NCBI RefSeq assembly: GCF_030929495.1
Contig: NZ_JAVFWN010000009.1
Span: forward strand, 124,001-188,000
Reading direction: 5' to 3'
Origin: Nocardioides sp. LHD-245
GTDB taxonomy: Bacteria; Actinomycetota; Actinomycetes; Propionibacteriales; Nocardioidaceae
DNA length: 64,000 nucleotides
The position numbers and the translations under genes were made by a program. Under the pieces are notes generated by a model. That model saw only the letters and a program-made list of their open reading frames with translations, was not told the DNA's origin and did no database searches. The stretch's first letter is position 1; the number at the start of each line of letters is the position of its first letter. Positions 35,949 through 45,600 of the stretch are shown here, one piece after another.

Positions 35949-37223
35949 TCAGCGGCGCCGGGCGAGAAGCGGGCGCAGCAGGAGGAGGACGACGAGCGCG
36001 GCACCGCCGCCGAGCCCCCACCAGATCGCGTCGTGCCGCGCGCCGGCGAGGACGTCCGCCTGGGCGCGGGGCGGCTTGGCGGGCCGGACCTGCTGGGTGC
36101 GCTCGGCTCGCATGTCGGCGATGTCGCGCTGGATCGCCTCGACGGGCTGGACGACGCCGTACCCCGTGATCGGGCTCGACGGGCCGCCGTTGCCGCTGGC
36201 GGTCTGCTCCAGGCGGTTCCGCAGCTGGGCGGCGTCCTCGTCGGGGTGGGCGGACCACACGAGGGCCGCGACACCGGCCACCTGGGCGGCCGCCCAGGCG
36301 GTGGAGGCGCCGTCGACGACGCACCAGCCGCCGTTGAGCGCCTTGGACACCGCGCCGAAGCCGGGCGCGGCGAGGTCGATGGCCGAGCTTCGGAGCACGG
36401 TCCCGCGGCTGCCGGGCGTCGACACCCCGACCGCGATCACCTTCGGGTGCGCCGCCGGCCAGATCACGTCGGCGGCGTCCTCGCCCTTCGCGGCCTCGCC
36501 CTCGTAGCCGTCGGGGAAGGCCCCGTCGCCCGACGGGCGGTCGCCGGAGGCGGCGACGAGCAGCACACCGGTGGCGACCAGCCGGTCGACCTGCGCCTCG
36601 AGCTCGGCGGAGTACGGGACCTGCGCGGGCACGACCACCACGGCGCGGGGACGAGCGCCACCCTCCCGGGCGGCGGCGAGCTCCCCGAGCCGCTGAGCCA
36701 GGTCGGCGGCCATCGGGATCCGCTGCCCCTCCTGGGAGCGCTCGAGCGTGTCGTAGAACGGCGCGTCGACGACGTCGGCGTCGGGTGCGATCCCGACGTC
36801 GACGCGGGTCGGCTCGACCTGGTCGGGGCCGGCGATGATGCCCGCGACGGCGAAGCCGTGGCCGGTCGGCAGGTCGACGGGCGTCGTCCCCCGGAACCCG
36901 TTGATGCCGCTGTCCACGACGACCACCTGCACGCCCTGTCCCGGCTGCGTGCCGGCCTTCTTCACCAGCGCCTGCGCCTCCTTCACGTGCAGCGCCAGGT
37001 TGGCCGCGTTGTCGCCCTTGACCGTGAGCTGATCGGTCGTGGTCGCGCTGACCTGCAGGCAGCGCGGCCCCTCCACGTCGGCGACGACGTGCACCTCCGG
37101 AGCCGCACCCACCGGAGCCGCCCCCACCAGGGTCAGCCCGAGGGCGACGCTCGCGAGCCCGCCCGCGGCGGAGCGGGAGGAGCGGGAGGAGCGGCCTCCT
37201 ACGCCGTGTCCTAGGCGCCGCAC
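35949..37223 (-). CDS. mycP: Type VII secretion-associated serine protease mycosin
   Basis: A 424-aa subtilisin-like protease with a signal peptide (about residues 1-41) and a C-terminal membrane helix WWGLGGGAALVVLLLL followed by RRR. The triad is visible as D104 (VVVVDSGINGF), H122 (GHGFAVAG) and S307 (GASTAWAAAQVAGVAAL). Two deviations stand out: the oxyanion-hole Asn of AAxGN is D228 (AASGDR), and the Pro of GTSxxAP is missing. Mycosins are needed for ESX assembly and process secreted factors. The GTG start lies inside the end of eccB (13-base overlap). Last gene of the eccD-eccB-mycP operon. Confidence 0.88.
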   Translation of the reverse strand: MRRLGHGVGGRSSRSSRSAAGGLASVALGLTLVGAAPVGAAPEVHVVADVEGPRCLQVSATTTDQLTVKGDNAANLALHVKEAQALVKKAGTQPGQGVQVVVVDSGINGFRGTTPVDLPTGHGFAVAGIIAGPDQVEPTRVDVGIAPDADVVDAPFYDTLERSQEGQRIPMAADLAQRLGELAAAREGGARPRAVVVVPAQVPYSAELEAQVDRLVATGVLLVAASGDRPSGDGAFPDGYEGEAAKGEDAADVIWPAAHPKVIAVGVSTPGSRGTVLRSSAIDLAAPGFGAVSKALNGGWCVVDGASTAWAAAQVAGVAALVWSAHPDEDAAQLRNRLEQTASGNGGPSSPITGYGVVQPVEAIQRDIADMRAERTQQVRPAKPPRAQADVLAGARHDAIWWGLGGGAALVVLLLLRPLLARRR

Positions 37224-38620
37224 GACCGGTCCCTCGACGGCGGGCACAGCGCCGCGTCCTGGGAGAGCTCGGGACCGACCTCGAACAGCTTGTTCCACAC
37301 GTCGGGCACGACCAGGCCCGGAACCTTGCCGTAGCCCAGCTGGGCGAGGTCGTCCGTGCTGGCGACGGGGTAGCTGTAGCCACGGTCGTCGATCAGGTGG
37401 ATCGTGCCGCCCGTGCTGGTGATCCAGTCGGCCGAGCGGATCACCGCGCCGTGGCCGGACGCGACGGTGACCTCCCGGTCGCCGGCGGCGACGCCCTCGG
37501 CGCTGGCGGCCCCGGCGGGGGCCGAGACGAGCCGGACGGCCGGCTCCTCGCCCTCGGCGGTCGTCAGCTGGGCGCAGGCCTCCTCGGTGGCGGGCAGTGA
37601 GCCGGCGAGGACCTGTTCGGGCCAGTGCTCGCCGGCGCCGGCGGCGCCGCGCACGATGTCGAAGGGTGCGCCCGGCGCCTCGGTCACCGGCCGCGGCGCG
37701 CGCTTGCCGAGCGAGGTGTTGCGCAGCACCGCCGCCTCGAAGGGCGACAGCTCCACGAAGCCGGCCTTCGTGAACGCGTACGTCGTGCCGGAGCGCTCCA
37801 GCCAGTCGCCGACGCGGGCGCCGTCGTAGCCCGGGAGCCGGGCCGGCTCGCCCCAGCCGTCGAGGCCGAGGCCCTCGGCGTCCAACGAGGCGCCGGGTGG
37901 GAACAGCTCCAGCCACGCGTCCGGCACCGTGATCTGGTCGTTGGGCGAGATCCGCAGGTCGCTGTAGAGGCCATCGTCGCCGGTGGTGAGCTCGTAGCGG
38001 TACGCACGGCGCGGCAGGCCCGGCACGTCGGCCTCGGCGATGAGGTAGACCGCGTCCTCGGCGGCCGACCTCACCACGAAGCCGGTGGTCGGCGTCGGCG
38101 TCACGTCGGGCGAGACCTCGATCGCGGTCTGCATGCCCAGCCCGTTGCCGGTGCACGACGTCCAGCCGCTCTCGACCAGATCGCCGGCTCCCGGCACCGT
38201 GGCCGGGGCGTCGAGGATCCCGATGGGCGGCCCCTTCCGCTCCCCCGCGATCTCCTCGTCGGGCACCTTGCGGGCCTCGACCCCGGCGCCCAGGATCAGC
38301 TGGGCAGACGTCACGTTGATGACCGGCCGCACCCGCGGCAGCCCGGAGGCCAGGTCCTCGTCGAGGATGACGTAGAGAGCGCCGCGGTCGTCGGCGACCA
38401 GCCCCGGCTTGTCCCAGTCGACCTCGGCCCGGTCCGACAGCGCACCGGCGATGGCGGCGCCGGCCACGAGGAGGATCGCGAGCGCGACGCCGCCGACGAT
38501 CATCCGGCCGGGCCGGGTGGGCTCGACCTCACGACCGCCCGGCGCTCCGGACACGAAGGCGGTGACCAGCCGGCGGCGGCTGAAGGCATAGGCCTCGACG
38601 AGGTCCTTCTTGGTGGCCAC
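37211..38620 (-). CDS. eccB: Type VII secretion protein EccB
   Basis: A 469-aa protein beginning MATKKDLVEAYAFSRRRLVTAF, the characteristic EccB N-terminus, with one membrane helix near residues 40-60 (MIVGGVALAILLVAGAAIAG) and a large extracytoplasmic repeat domain. Paired cysteines (SCTGNG... and CAQL/LCPP regions) are in positions expected for disulfides. EccB dimers form the periplasmic/outer part of the ESX core complex. Slightly shorter than mycobacterial EccB (about 480-500 aa). Six bases separate it from eccD. Confidence 0.93.
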   Translation of the reverse strand: MATKKDLVEAYAFSRRRLVTAFVSGAPGGREVEPTRPGRMIVGGVALAILLVAGAAIAGALSDRAEVDWDKPGLVADDRGALYVILDEDLASGLPRVRPVINVTSAQLILGAGVEARKVPDEEIAGERKGPPIGILDAPATVPGAGDLVESGWTSCTGNGLGMQTAIEVSPDVTPTPTTGFVVRSAAEDAVYLIAEADVPGLPRRAYRYELTTGDDGLYSDLRISPNDQITVPDAWLELFPPGASLDAEGLGLDGWGEPARLPGYDGARVGDWLERSGTTYAFTKAGFVELSPFEAAVLRNTSLGKRAPRPVTEAPGAPFDIVRGAAGAGEHWPEQVLAGSLPATEEACAQLTTAEGEEPAVRLVSAPAGAASAEGVAAGDREVTVASGHGAVIRSADWITSTGGTIHLIDDRGYSYPVASTDDLAQLGYGKVPGLVVPDVWNKLFEVGPELSQDAALCPPSRDRSCGA

Positions 38621-38626
38621 AGGCGA

Positions 38627-40009
38627 CTATCCGAGCCAGTCGCGCACCTGGTCGAACAGACCGGTGGCGACGACGAGAAGGGGGAGCAGGGTCAGGAGGG
38701 CGACGGACTCGAGTACGTCGCCCAACCGGCCCCGGCGTACGGACGGGGCAGCGGGGCTGAGCGTGGCGACGAGCAGCACCGCACCCACCACGGCGAGGAC
38801 GACGGCCAGGGTCGGACGCCAGTCGGGGTGGAAGGCGAGCACCGCGACCGCGACCGCGACGATGCCCGCGACGCCCGAGGCCAGACCGAGCAGGACCTCG
38901 CTGCCGGTGCGGTACTGCCGGGTCCGGAGAACGACGATCAGGCAGGCGTCGACCGCGAGCAGGGTGCCGGTGACGCCGAGGCTGACGGCGAGCGGCGCCA
39001 CGAGCACGAGGAGCAGGCCGACGGTGCCGCTGATGGCGAGCAGGATCTCGTGGGCGACCCGGGCGTCCGCGGCGACCCGGGCCCGTTCGATGTCGTCGGG
39101 GTCGGCGGTGATGTCGGCCGGCGAGTAGAGCTGGTCGACGCGGGTCGTCGTGGCGCCGAGGGCGAGCCACGGGAAGATGCTGCCGGCCAGGACGACCAGC
39201 ACCAGCACGGTGGTGAGCAGCGGCGCCGGCGCGAGGCCGTCGGGCGACGATCGGACGTAGACGCCGACGCCCACCCCGAGCGCACCCACGACGATCGGCG
39301 GGAACGCCAGCGTCCGGCCGGGCCCGAGGCCGATCAGGCACACGACGCCCGCCACCAGGGCGCCGGCACCGGCGGCGGCGAGCGGGTCGGCGAACCAGGT
39401 GTCGCCGTCCGGGGCGAACATGATGCCCGCCGCCGCGGCGTACCCGGCACCCAGCCAGGCCACGCCGACGCCGGCCTCGTGCTCGCCCTGCGCCCGGGAG
39501 AGCACGATCGCGCCCGCACACAGCGCGACGGCGACCAACGCGGTGGCCGCAGCGGCGATGTCGGAGCCGCGCTGGATCAGCAGCGCGCCGGCGCCGAGCG
39601 CGAGGAACAACCCCGCCGCGACGAGCGCCGTACGACGCCCGGCGGCCGGTGCCCAGGGCTCGAGGTCGTGCTCGACGACGTCGGTCATCGCCTCGACGAC
39701 GTCGTCGTAGACCCGGGGCGCCGGGTCGTCGACGCCGGCGGTGACGGTCAGCAGGCCGCCGTCCTCGATGCCCTGCAGGGTCAGGCCGGTGTCGAGCGTC
39801 AGTCGGCGGCCGTCGGCGGTGCCGACCCGGTAGCCGCCGTGGACGGTCGCGGGGTCGAGCAGGCCGACGCTGCGGGCCAGCTCAGGCAGCAGCTCGGCCA
39901 CCGGGATGGCCCCCGGGAGAACCAGGTCCACCCGCCGGGTGCCGGACGTCACCGTCACCCGGACCAACCCGGAGGCGACGGCGGCGCTCGTCCGCGGCGC
40001 TTGTGTCAT
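38627..40009 (-). CDS. eccD: Type VII secretion integral membrane protein EccD
   Basis: A 460-aa protein with an N-terminal ubiquitin-like domain (about residues 10-90, starting VRVTVTSGTRRVDLVLPGAIPVAEL) and about eleven membrane helices, the EccD layout. In ESX systems EccD dimers line the central membrane cavity. I start at the ATG at 40009 because GGAAGG lies 9 bases upstream; the ATG at 40018 abuts that ribosome-binding site directly. A second EccD-like gene is nearby. A hairpin and an 83-bp tandem repeat separate it from the esx genes upstream. Confidence 0.9.
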   Translation of the reverse strand: MTQAPRTSAAVASGLVRVTVTSGTRRVDLVLPGAIPVAELLPELARSVGLLDPATVHGGYRVGTADGRRLTLDTGLTLQGIEDGGLLTVTAGVDDPAPRVYDDVVEAMTDVVEHDLEPWAPAAGRRTALVAAGLFLALGAGALLIQRGSDIAAAATALVAVALCAGAIVLSRAQGEHEAGVGVAWLGAGYAAAAGIMFAPDGDTWFADPLAAAGAGALVAGVVCLIGLGPGRTLAFPPIVVGALGVGVGVYVRSSPDGLAPAPLLTTVLVLVVLAGSIFPWLALGATTTRVDQLYSPADITADPDDIERARVAADARVAHEILLAISGTVGLLLVLVAPLAVSLGVTGTLLAVDACLIVVLRTRQYRTGSEVLLGLASGVAGIVAVAVAVLAFHPDWRPTLAVVLAVVGAVLLVATLSPAAPSVRRGRLGDVLESVALLTLLPLLVVATGLFDQVRDWLG

Positions 40010-40083
40010 CTGCCCCATCCTTCCCGAGAGCCCGAGCTCCGGATCCTAGCCTCGACCTTGCGGCACGGTGTCCGCACAGCAGC

Positions 40084-40113
40084 GAAGGGACCGACCACAC
40101 GGTCGGCCCCTTC
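40084..40113. terminator. Hairpin between esx pair and eccD
   Basis: Arms GAAGGGACCGACC/GGTCGGCCCCTTC (12 of 13 paired) with loop ACAC. Placed after the esx genes and before eccD on the minus strand; it could reduce read-through so that the abundant esx mRNA is separated from the export machinery genes. Confidence 0.6.
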
Positions 40114-40118
40114 GTCGT

Positions 40119-40300
40119 GCGCTCGGCCCAGAGAGCTCCGGCCGGCAGCGCGGCGGGAGGCGACCTCCGGGAACTTGCTTGGCTTTCGTGTCGCCGGAGA
40201 CGCGCTCGGCCCAGAGAGCTCCGGCCGGCAGCGCGGCGGGAGGCGACCTCCGGGAACTTGCTTGGCTTTCGTGTCGCCGGAGACGCGCTCGGCCCAGAGA
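40119..40300. repeat. 83-bp direct repeat, two perfect copies plus a partial third
   Basis: Copies at 40119-40201 and 40202-40284 are identical; the third (40285-40300) matches 16 bases and then diverges. Each unit includes GGCGACCTCCGG and GTGTCGCC, able to pair as a hairpin stem. It lies immediately 3' of the esx gene that ends at 40303. Confidence 0.95.
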
Positions 40301-40302
40301 AC

Positions 40303-40617
40303 TCAGAATCGACCGGCGCCGCGCTTGTCGGCCTGGATGTACTCCGAGTTGGACTGGTAGGTCGTCTTCGAGACGCCGTCCAGCAGGTCGAGCAGCTCCT
40401 TCATCGCCCAGTCCCAGGCCGACTTGGCCTGGTCGTAGCTCAGCCGCTGCTCACTGTCGGGGGCCCAGGTGCTCACGTAGGGCTGGGCGTCGCTCTCGAG
40501 CTGGTCGAGGCGGGCGTTCATCGCCTTCGCGGTCTCGTACATGTTCTGGGCCGCGGCCTCGAGGGAGGCGTGCTTGACGCGCAGGCCGTCGAGGGAGCCG
40601 AAGTCAGGTCCGGTCAT
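40303..40617 (-). CDS. WXG100-like Esx protein, atypical WAP motif
   Basis: A 104-aa helical-hairpin protein of WXG100 size. The turn reads TWAPDS, so Trp is kept but the Gly of WxG is replaced by Pro. The C-terminus contains YIQAD, fitting the YxxxD/E type VII secretion signal. Likely the partner of the canonical WXG100 protein encoded 46 bases upstream, the two forming a secreted heterodimer. No signal peptide, as expected. Confidence 0.85.
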   Translation of the reverse strand: MTGPDFGSLDGLRVKHASLEAAAQNMYETAKAMNARLDQLESDAQPYVSTWAPDSEQRLSYDQAKSAWDWAMKELLDLLDGVSKTTYQSNSEYIQADKRGAGRF

Positions 40618-40663
40618 GGTTGTCTCCTGGAGTTCGTCGAGTCGTGGGGTGGATGGGCGGGGA

Positions 40664-40981
40664 CTACTGCTGGCCCAGGCGGTTGAGGAGGTTGACCATC
40701 TCCGAGCCGGCCTGCTCGTCGACCGCGACGTTGTCCTTCTCGGTCTCGGTCAGGGACGCGTGGAAGCGGTCGAGGGCCGTGGTGACGACCTTGTGCTTCT
40801 CGAGCCACGCGTTCTTGAGGTTGTCGAAGGAGAGACCGGCGGTGCCGACCCACTCCTGGCGCATGCTCTCGAGCTGACCCTCCATCGTCTGGGCCTGCTT
40901 GCCGAGGTCCTGCTTGGCGGTGATGACCAGATCGGCGACCTTCCCGAGGGCGCCCTCTGCGTGTCCGAACTCGACTGCCAT
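40664..40981 (-). CDS. WXG100-family Esx protein
   Basis: A 105-aa protein with two helices and the canonical turn EWVGTAG (WxG) near residues 44-50. No YxxxD/E signal is visible at its C-terminus (MVNLLNRLGQQ), so the partner protein would carry it. The ATG at 40981 has AAGGAG upstream (rc of CTCCTT at 40986-40991). First gene of the esx pair; both are expected to be secreted folded through the EccC/EccD channel. Confidence 0.92.
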   Translation of the reverse strand: MAVEFGHAEGALGKVADLVITAKQDLGKQAQTMEGQLESMRQEWVGTAGLSFDNLKNAWLEKHKVVTTALDRFHASLTETEKDNVAVDEQAGSEMVNLLNRLGQQ

Positions 40982-41114
40982 GTCTGCTCCTTGGTGCTGG
41001 TTGGCGGGCGGTGGGACCCGCCCCGTGCAATTCGGTTTCCTCGATCTGGCTCCCCGAGCGCTGCCCAAGAGCCGACGCGTGAGGTGCTACCCAGCGCCGG
41101 CGCACGGCTAAACC

Positions 41115-42509
41115 TCAACCCGTGACTTCCCACAGGTGACGGAAGAAGCCGACGGCGACGACGAGGGAGCCCACGGCGAAGGCGCCGCAGACCGCCTCGC
41201 CGATCTCGGCGCGCCGCGACCACCACGCGGACCGCCAGCCGCGGCCCACGAGGACCGCCGCCGCCACCAGGATCCCGGCGAGGGCGACGGCGACCGCGGT
41301 GACCACCCCCGGCGCGACGACCGGGCTCCCGGCCCCCGGGGCGAGGCCGAGCAGGACGACGGCCAGGGCGGCGAGCGCGACCACGCCGGCGAGGCGCAGC
41401 AGCCGGCTCGCGACGGCATGGCGATAGCTGCGGGCGGCGAACAGCAGCGCCGCGCCGCCGAAACCGATCAGGCAGCGGGCGCCGGTGCTGTCCAGGGGCA
41501 GGCGCGCGGTGGTGAGCAGCAGGGGGGTCGTGACCACCACGACGACCAGGACCGCCGTCGCAGCGGCCGTCACGACCCGGGCGCCGCGGGCCGCGACGGA
41601 CTGGACCGCCTGCTCGGGCACGACGATCCGGCCGCGGCGCCCGGTGGGACGCTCGCGGGCCGACCAGGCGGTGACGGCGAGGCGTTCGAGGTCGAGGAGA
41701 TACTGGTCGGGTACGTCGACCGCCAGCTCCGGCACGAACCGGGCGGCCAGCACGGCGGCCAGGAAGAGCACCGCCCACACAGCCTGGGGCGCCACCCCGG
41801 TCAGGGCACCGAGCCCGGCGACGGCGAACCAGCCGGAGCCGACCACGATCCAGACTCGGAGCCCGTCGACCGCGGGGTCGTCGGGAGCAGCGAGCGCGCG
41901 GCCGACGCCCGCGGTGACCGCGGCGCAGAGGGCGGCGATGCCGGCGACCGTCGGCAGTCGTTCGGGCAGCGGGTCCCAGGCGAGTGCCAGGCCCGCCGCG
42001 GCGGCGTAGGCCGGAGCCGCGAGCGCCCGCTGGGAGCGCAGGACGCCGACCGGCAGGCAGCCCACCGCCGCCGCCGCGAAGAGCACCGCCACGACCGGCC
42101 AGCGGTCCTCGGCGGGTGTCCCGGCCGCGCACCACCCGCCGACGACGGCGACACCGACCGCGAGCGCGAGCCAGAGCGCCGAGGCCGGCCCGGCGGCGAG
42201 CGTCGCCTCGCCCGCGTCGCCCGAGCGGAACCTGCTGCGCGGCGGCGCGGGCCGCGAGGAGGGATCGACCGCGACGACGACGGAGCCGGCGACCAGTCCC
42301 GCCGCGCCGACGACGGCGCTCGGCTGGAGCGGCACGCCCGAGCGGGTGACCAACGGCAGCACGACCGGCAGGCCGGCCTCGGCGGAGTAGGCCCGGGAGA
42401 CGTCCTCGAGGGTCGCGTCGACCGGCACGGTCAGGTCGAGCACGCCCCGGGGTCCGTGCACGCTCACCGCGGTGACCGTGCCGGGTGCCGGGCTACGGGT
42501 CCCACTCAC
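41115..42509 (-). CDS. Second EccD-like type VII secretion membrane protein
   Basis: A 464-aa protein with the same plan as the eccD product: an N-terminal ubiquitin-like domain (VTAVSVHGPRGVLDLTVPVDATLEDV, near residues 11-36) and about eleven hydrophobic helices from residue 110 to the end. The sequences are clearly different, so they are paralogues rather than a recent copy. The GTG at 42509 is the likely start. It is divergent from eccC with 181 bases between. Possible heterodimer partner of EccD in the membrane complex; alternatively a diverged EccE substitute, since no EccE gene is seen. Confidence 0.8.
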   Translation of the reverse strand: MSGTRSPAPGTVTAVSVHGPRGVLDLTVPVDATLEDVSRAYSAEAGLPVVLPLVTRSGVPLQPSAVVGAAGLVAGSVVVAVDPSSRPAPPRSRFRSGDAGEATLAAGPASALWLALAVGVAVVGGWCAAGTPAEDRWPVVAVLFAAAAVGCLPVGVLRSQRALAAPAYAAAAGLALAWDPLPERLPTVAGIAALCAAVTAGVGRALAAPDDPAVDGLRVWIVVGSGWFAVAGLGALTGVAPQAVWAVLFLAAVLAARFVPELAVDVPDQYLLDLERLAVTAWSARERPTGRRGRIVVPEQAVQSVAARGARVVTAAATAVLVVVVVTTPLLLTTARLPLDSTGARCLIGFGGAALLFAARSYRHAVASRLLRLAGVVALAALAVVLLGLAPGAGSPVVAPGVVTAVAVALAGILVAAAVLVGRGWRSAWWSRRAEIGEAVCGAFAVGSLVVAVGFFRHLWEVTG

Positions 42510-42690
42510 CGGATGACCACCTGCGCCTCCCGAGATCGGTGTCGTGCCGGACCGAGGTTCACGGCCCGGCTCGCAGGGTAGTCCTCCTACCCGTGCGTTC
42601 CGATGCTCCTTACCCCAACTCCCTCGTCTCCTATCATCGGTGCGGTCGCATGAACGGGCCGGGCCACAGGGGACGACAGGGGGCGACAGC

Positions 42691-45600
42691 GTGACGGTGG
42701 GGATCACTCCAGGTGGCGGGCCGGGCATGCACCGGGGTACGCCGGGCGGCCCGCAGGGCGGTCTGCCGGGCGCCCTGCCGCCCGGAGCGCCGGGTGGTCC
42801 CCCGGGCCGCCGCGTCGCGCCGGCCGCCGCACCCGGCAGCCTGACCCAGCGCGGCAACCGCGGCGAGCGGCCCGAGCTGCCCAGTGGCCAGCTCCAGCTG
42901 CAGCCGCCGCCGCAGCTCCAGCCGAGCGAGGGCGCGGCGGGCGTGGCGATGAACGCCATCCCGATGCTCGGCAGCCTCGGCTCGATCGTCCTCGTCGCCG
43001 GTCTCGGCGGCGCGGGCGGAAACCAGGCGCTGCGGTTCATCGCCGCCGGCATGTTCCTCTTCGCGACGCTCGGCTTCATCGTCGTCCAGATCGACCGGCA
43101 GCGGAAGCAGCGCCAGCAGCAGGTCACCGGGTCGCGCACGGAGTACCTCCGCTATCTCGCGACGGTCCGCAAGGTCGCTCGCGACGCAGCCGACCAGCAA
43201 CGCCGGGCGCTGACCTGGATGCACCCGGCGCCGACGTCGTTGCCGTCGCTCGCGGAGGACCGGACCCGCGTGTGGGAGCGGTCGTCGTCCGACCCCGCCT
43301 TCCTCCAGGTCAGGTACGGCGTGTGCGCGCAGCCTCTCGCCCTCGAGCTGCTGCCGCCGGAGAGCGCTCCCATCGACGAGGTCGACCCGGCGTCGGCGTC
43401 GGCGCTGCACCGCCTGCTCGTCGTCCACCGGCTGCAGCCGGACCTGCCCGCGTCCATCGACCTGCGGGCGTTCGACCGGATCGAGGTCTGCGGCGACGAG
43501 GAGGAGGCCCGCTCCCTGGCCCGGGCGCTGCTCTGCTCGGCGGCGACCTTCCAGTCGCCGGAGAACCTGCAGGTCGCGGTCCTCGCCGACGAGGCGACGC
43601 TGGCCCACTGGGACTGGGTGAAGTGGCTGCCGCACGCCCACAGCCAGCACCAGAACGACGCGGTGGGGCCGGCCCGGATGGTCACGACCTCGCTCAGCGA
43701 CCTCGCCACGATGCTGCCGCCGGACCTGAGCGAGCGCCCCCGCTTCGGCGCCGACGAGCGGCCCGCGATCCCCCACATCATCCTCGTCACGGACGGTGCC
43801 GAGCTGCCGCCGGGCAACCACCTGGTCCCCTCCGACGGCCTGCACGGCGTCACCGTGATCGACCTTCCCGCCCGCTGGGGCGAGCTGGACAGCCCGACGG
43901 CGCTGCGCCTCGAGATCGAGGACGACGCCCGCTCGGCCGCGGCCGAGCACGCGGAGACGGTGCCCCTGGTCGCCGTACGCCTGCGGACCGAGCCGGTGCG
44001 CGCGAGGGCGGACCAGTGCGGCGCCGCCACCGCCGAGGCCCTCGCCCGGCGGCTGACGCCGTTGTTCACCCCGTCCGCGGGCGCCGCGGTCGGCGAGGAG
44101 GCGGCGGCCGACCTCACCGGCCCCACCGACTTCATGGACCTGCTCGGCCTCGGCGACGTCCACACCTTCGACCCCGGCACCGCCTGGCGGGCGCGGCCCG
44201 CTCGCGACCGGCTGCGGGTGCCGATCGGCGTCGGCGACACGGCCGGACCGATCCACCTCGACATCAAGGAGTCCGCCCAGCAGGGCATGGGTCCCCACGG
44301 CCTGGTGATCGGCGCGACCGGCTCGGGCAAGTCGGAGTTCCTGCGCACCCTGGTCCTGGGCCTGGCGATGACCCACTCCCCCGAGCAGCTCAACATGGTG
44401 CTCGTCGACTTCAAGGGCGGCGCGACCTTCGCCGGCATGGCCGAGATGCCGCACGTCTCGGCGGTGATCACCAACCTGGCCCAGGAGCTCACCCTCGTCG
44501 ACCGCATGCAGGACGCGCTGTCGGGCGAGATGGTGCGCCGCCAGGAGCTGCTGCGCGAGGCCGGCAACTTCGCCTCGATCCGCGACTACGAGAAGGCCCG
44601 GACGTCGGGCGATCCGGCCGCCGCCGCGCTCACGCCCCTGCCCTCGCTCTTCCTCGTGGTCGACGAGTTCTCGGAGATGCTCTCGGCCAAGCCCGAGTTC
44701 ATCGACCTCTTCGTCGCGATCGGCCGCCTCGGCCGCTCGCTCGGCCTGCACCTGCTGCTCGCCTCGCAGCGCCTGGAGGAGGGCCGGCTGCGAGGACTCG
44801 AGTCGCACCTGTCGTACCGGATCGGACTGCGTACCTTCAGCGCCCAGGAGTCGCGCGCCGTGCTCGGCGTACCGGATGCCTACGAGCTGCCGGCGGTGCC
44901 GGGCCTGGGCTACCTGAAACCGGACCCGACGACGATGACGCGGTTCAAGGCGGCGTACGTGTCCGGTCCGCCCGAGGCCGGTCGGCGCCGGGTCGTGCGC
45001 GACAGCGGCGGCAAGGTGCGCGGCATCCTGCCGTTCACGATCTCCGAGGTGCAGACCTTCGACGAGCCGGAGCGCGAGGACGCCGACCAGTCAGGGGTCC
45101 CCGCCGCACCGGTCGTCGAAGGCAGTGCGTCGCTGTTGGACATCGCGGTCACCCGGATGGACGGGCTCGGCCCGGCCGCGCACCAGGTGTGGCTGCCGCC
45201 GCTGGACCGGCCCGACACCCTCGACCAGCTGATGCCCGACCTGGCACCGCATCCGGAACTGGGCCTGGTCTCGCTGCAGTGGCGCGGCATGGGCGGCCTG
45301 ACCGTGCCGCTCGGCACGGTCGACCGCCCGCGCGAGCAGCGACGCGACACGCTCACGATCAGCCTGAGCGGCGCGGCCGGTCACGTCGCGGTCGTCGGCG
45401 GGCCGCGCAGCGGCAAGAGCACGCTGCTGCGCACGGTCGTGACCAGCCTGTCGCTCACCACGACCCCGCTGGAGTCCCAGTTCTACGTGCTCGACTTCGG
45501 CGGCGGGACCTTCGCGCCGATGACCGCGCTCCCCCACGTGGCCGGCGTCGGCACCCGCTCCGAGCCGGAGGTGGTCCGCCGGATCGTCGCCGAGGTGCGC

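Noticed and set aside
40119..40300. 83-bp repeats as a CRISPR array
   Set aside because: Units are contiguous without spacers, only two full copies exist, and no cas gene is present.
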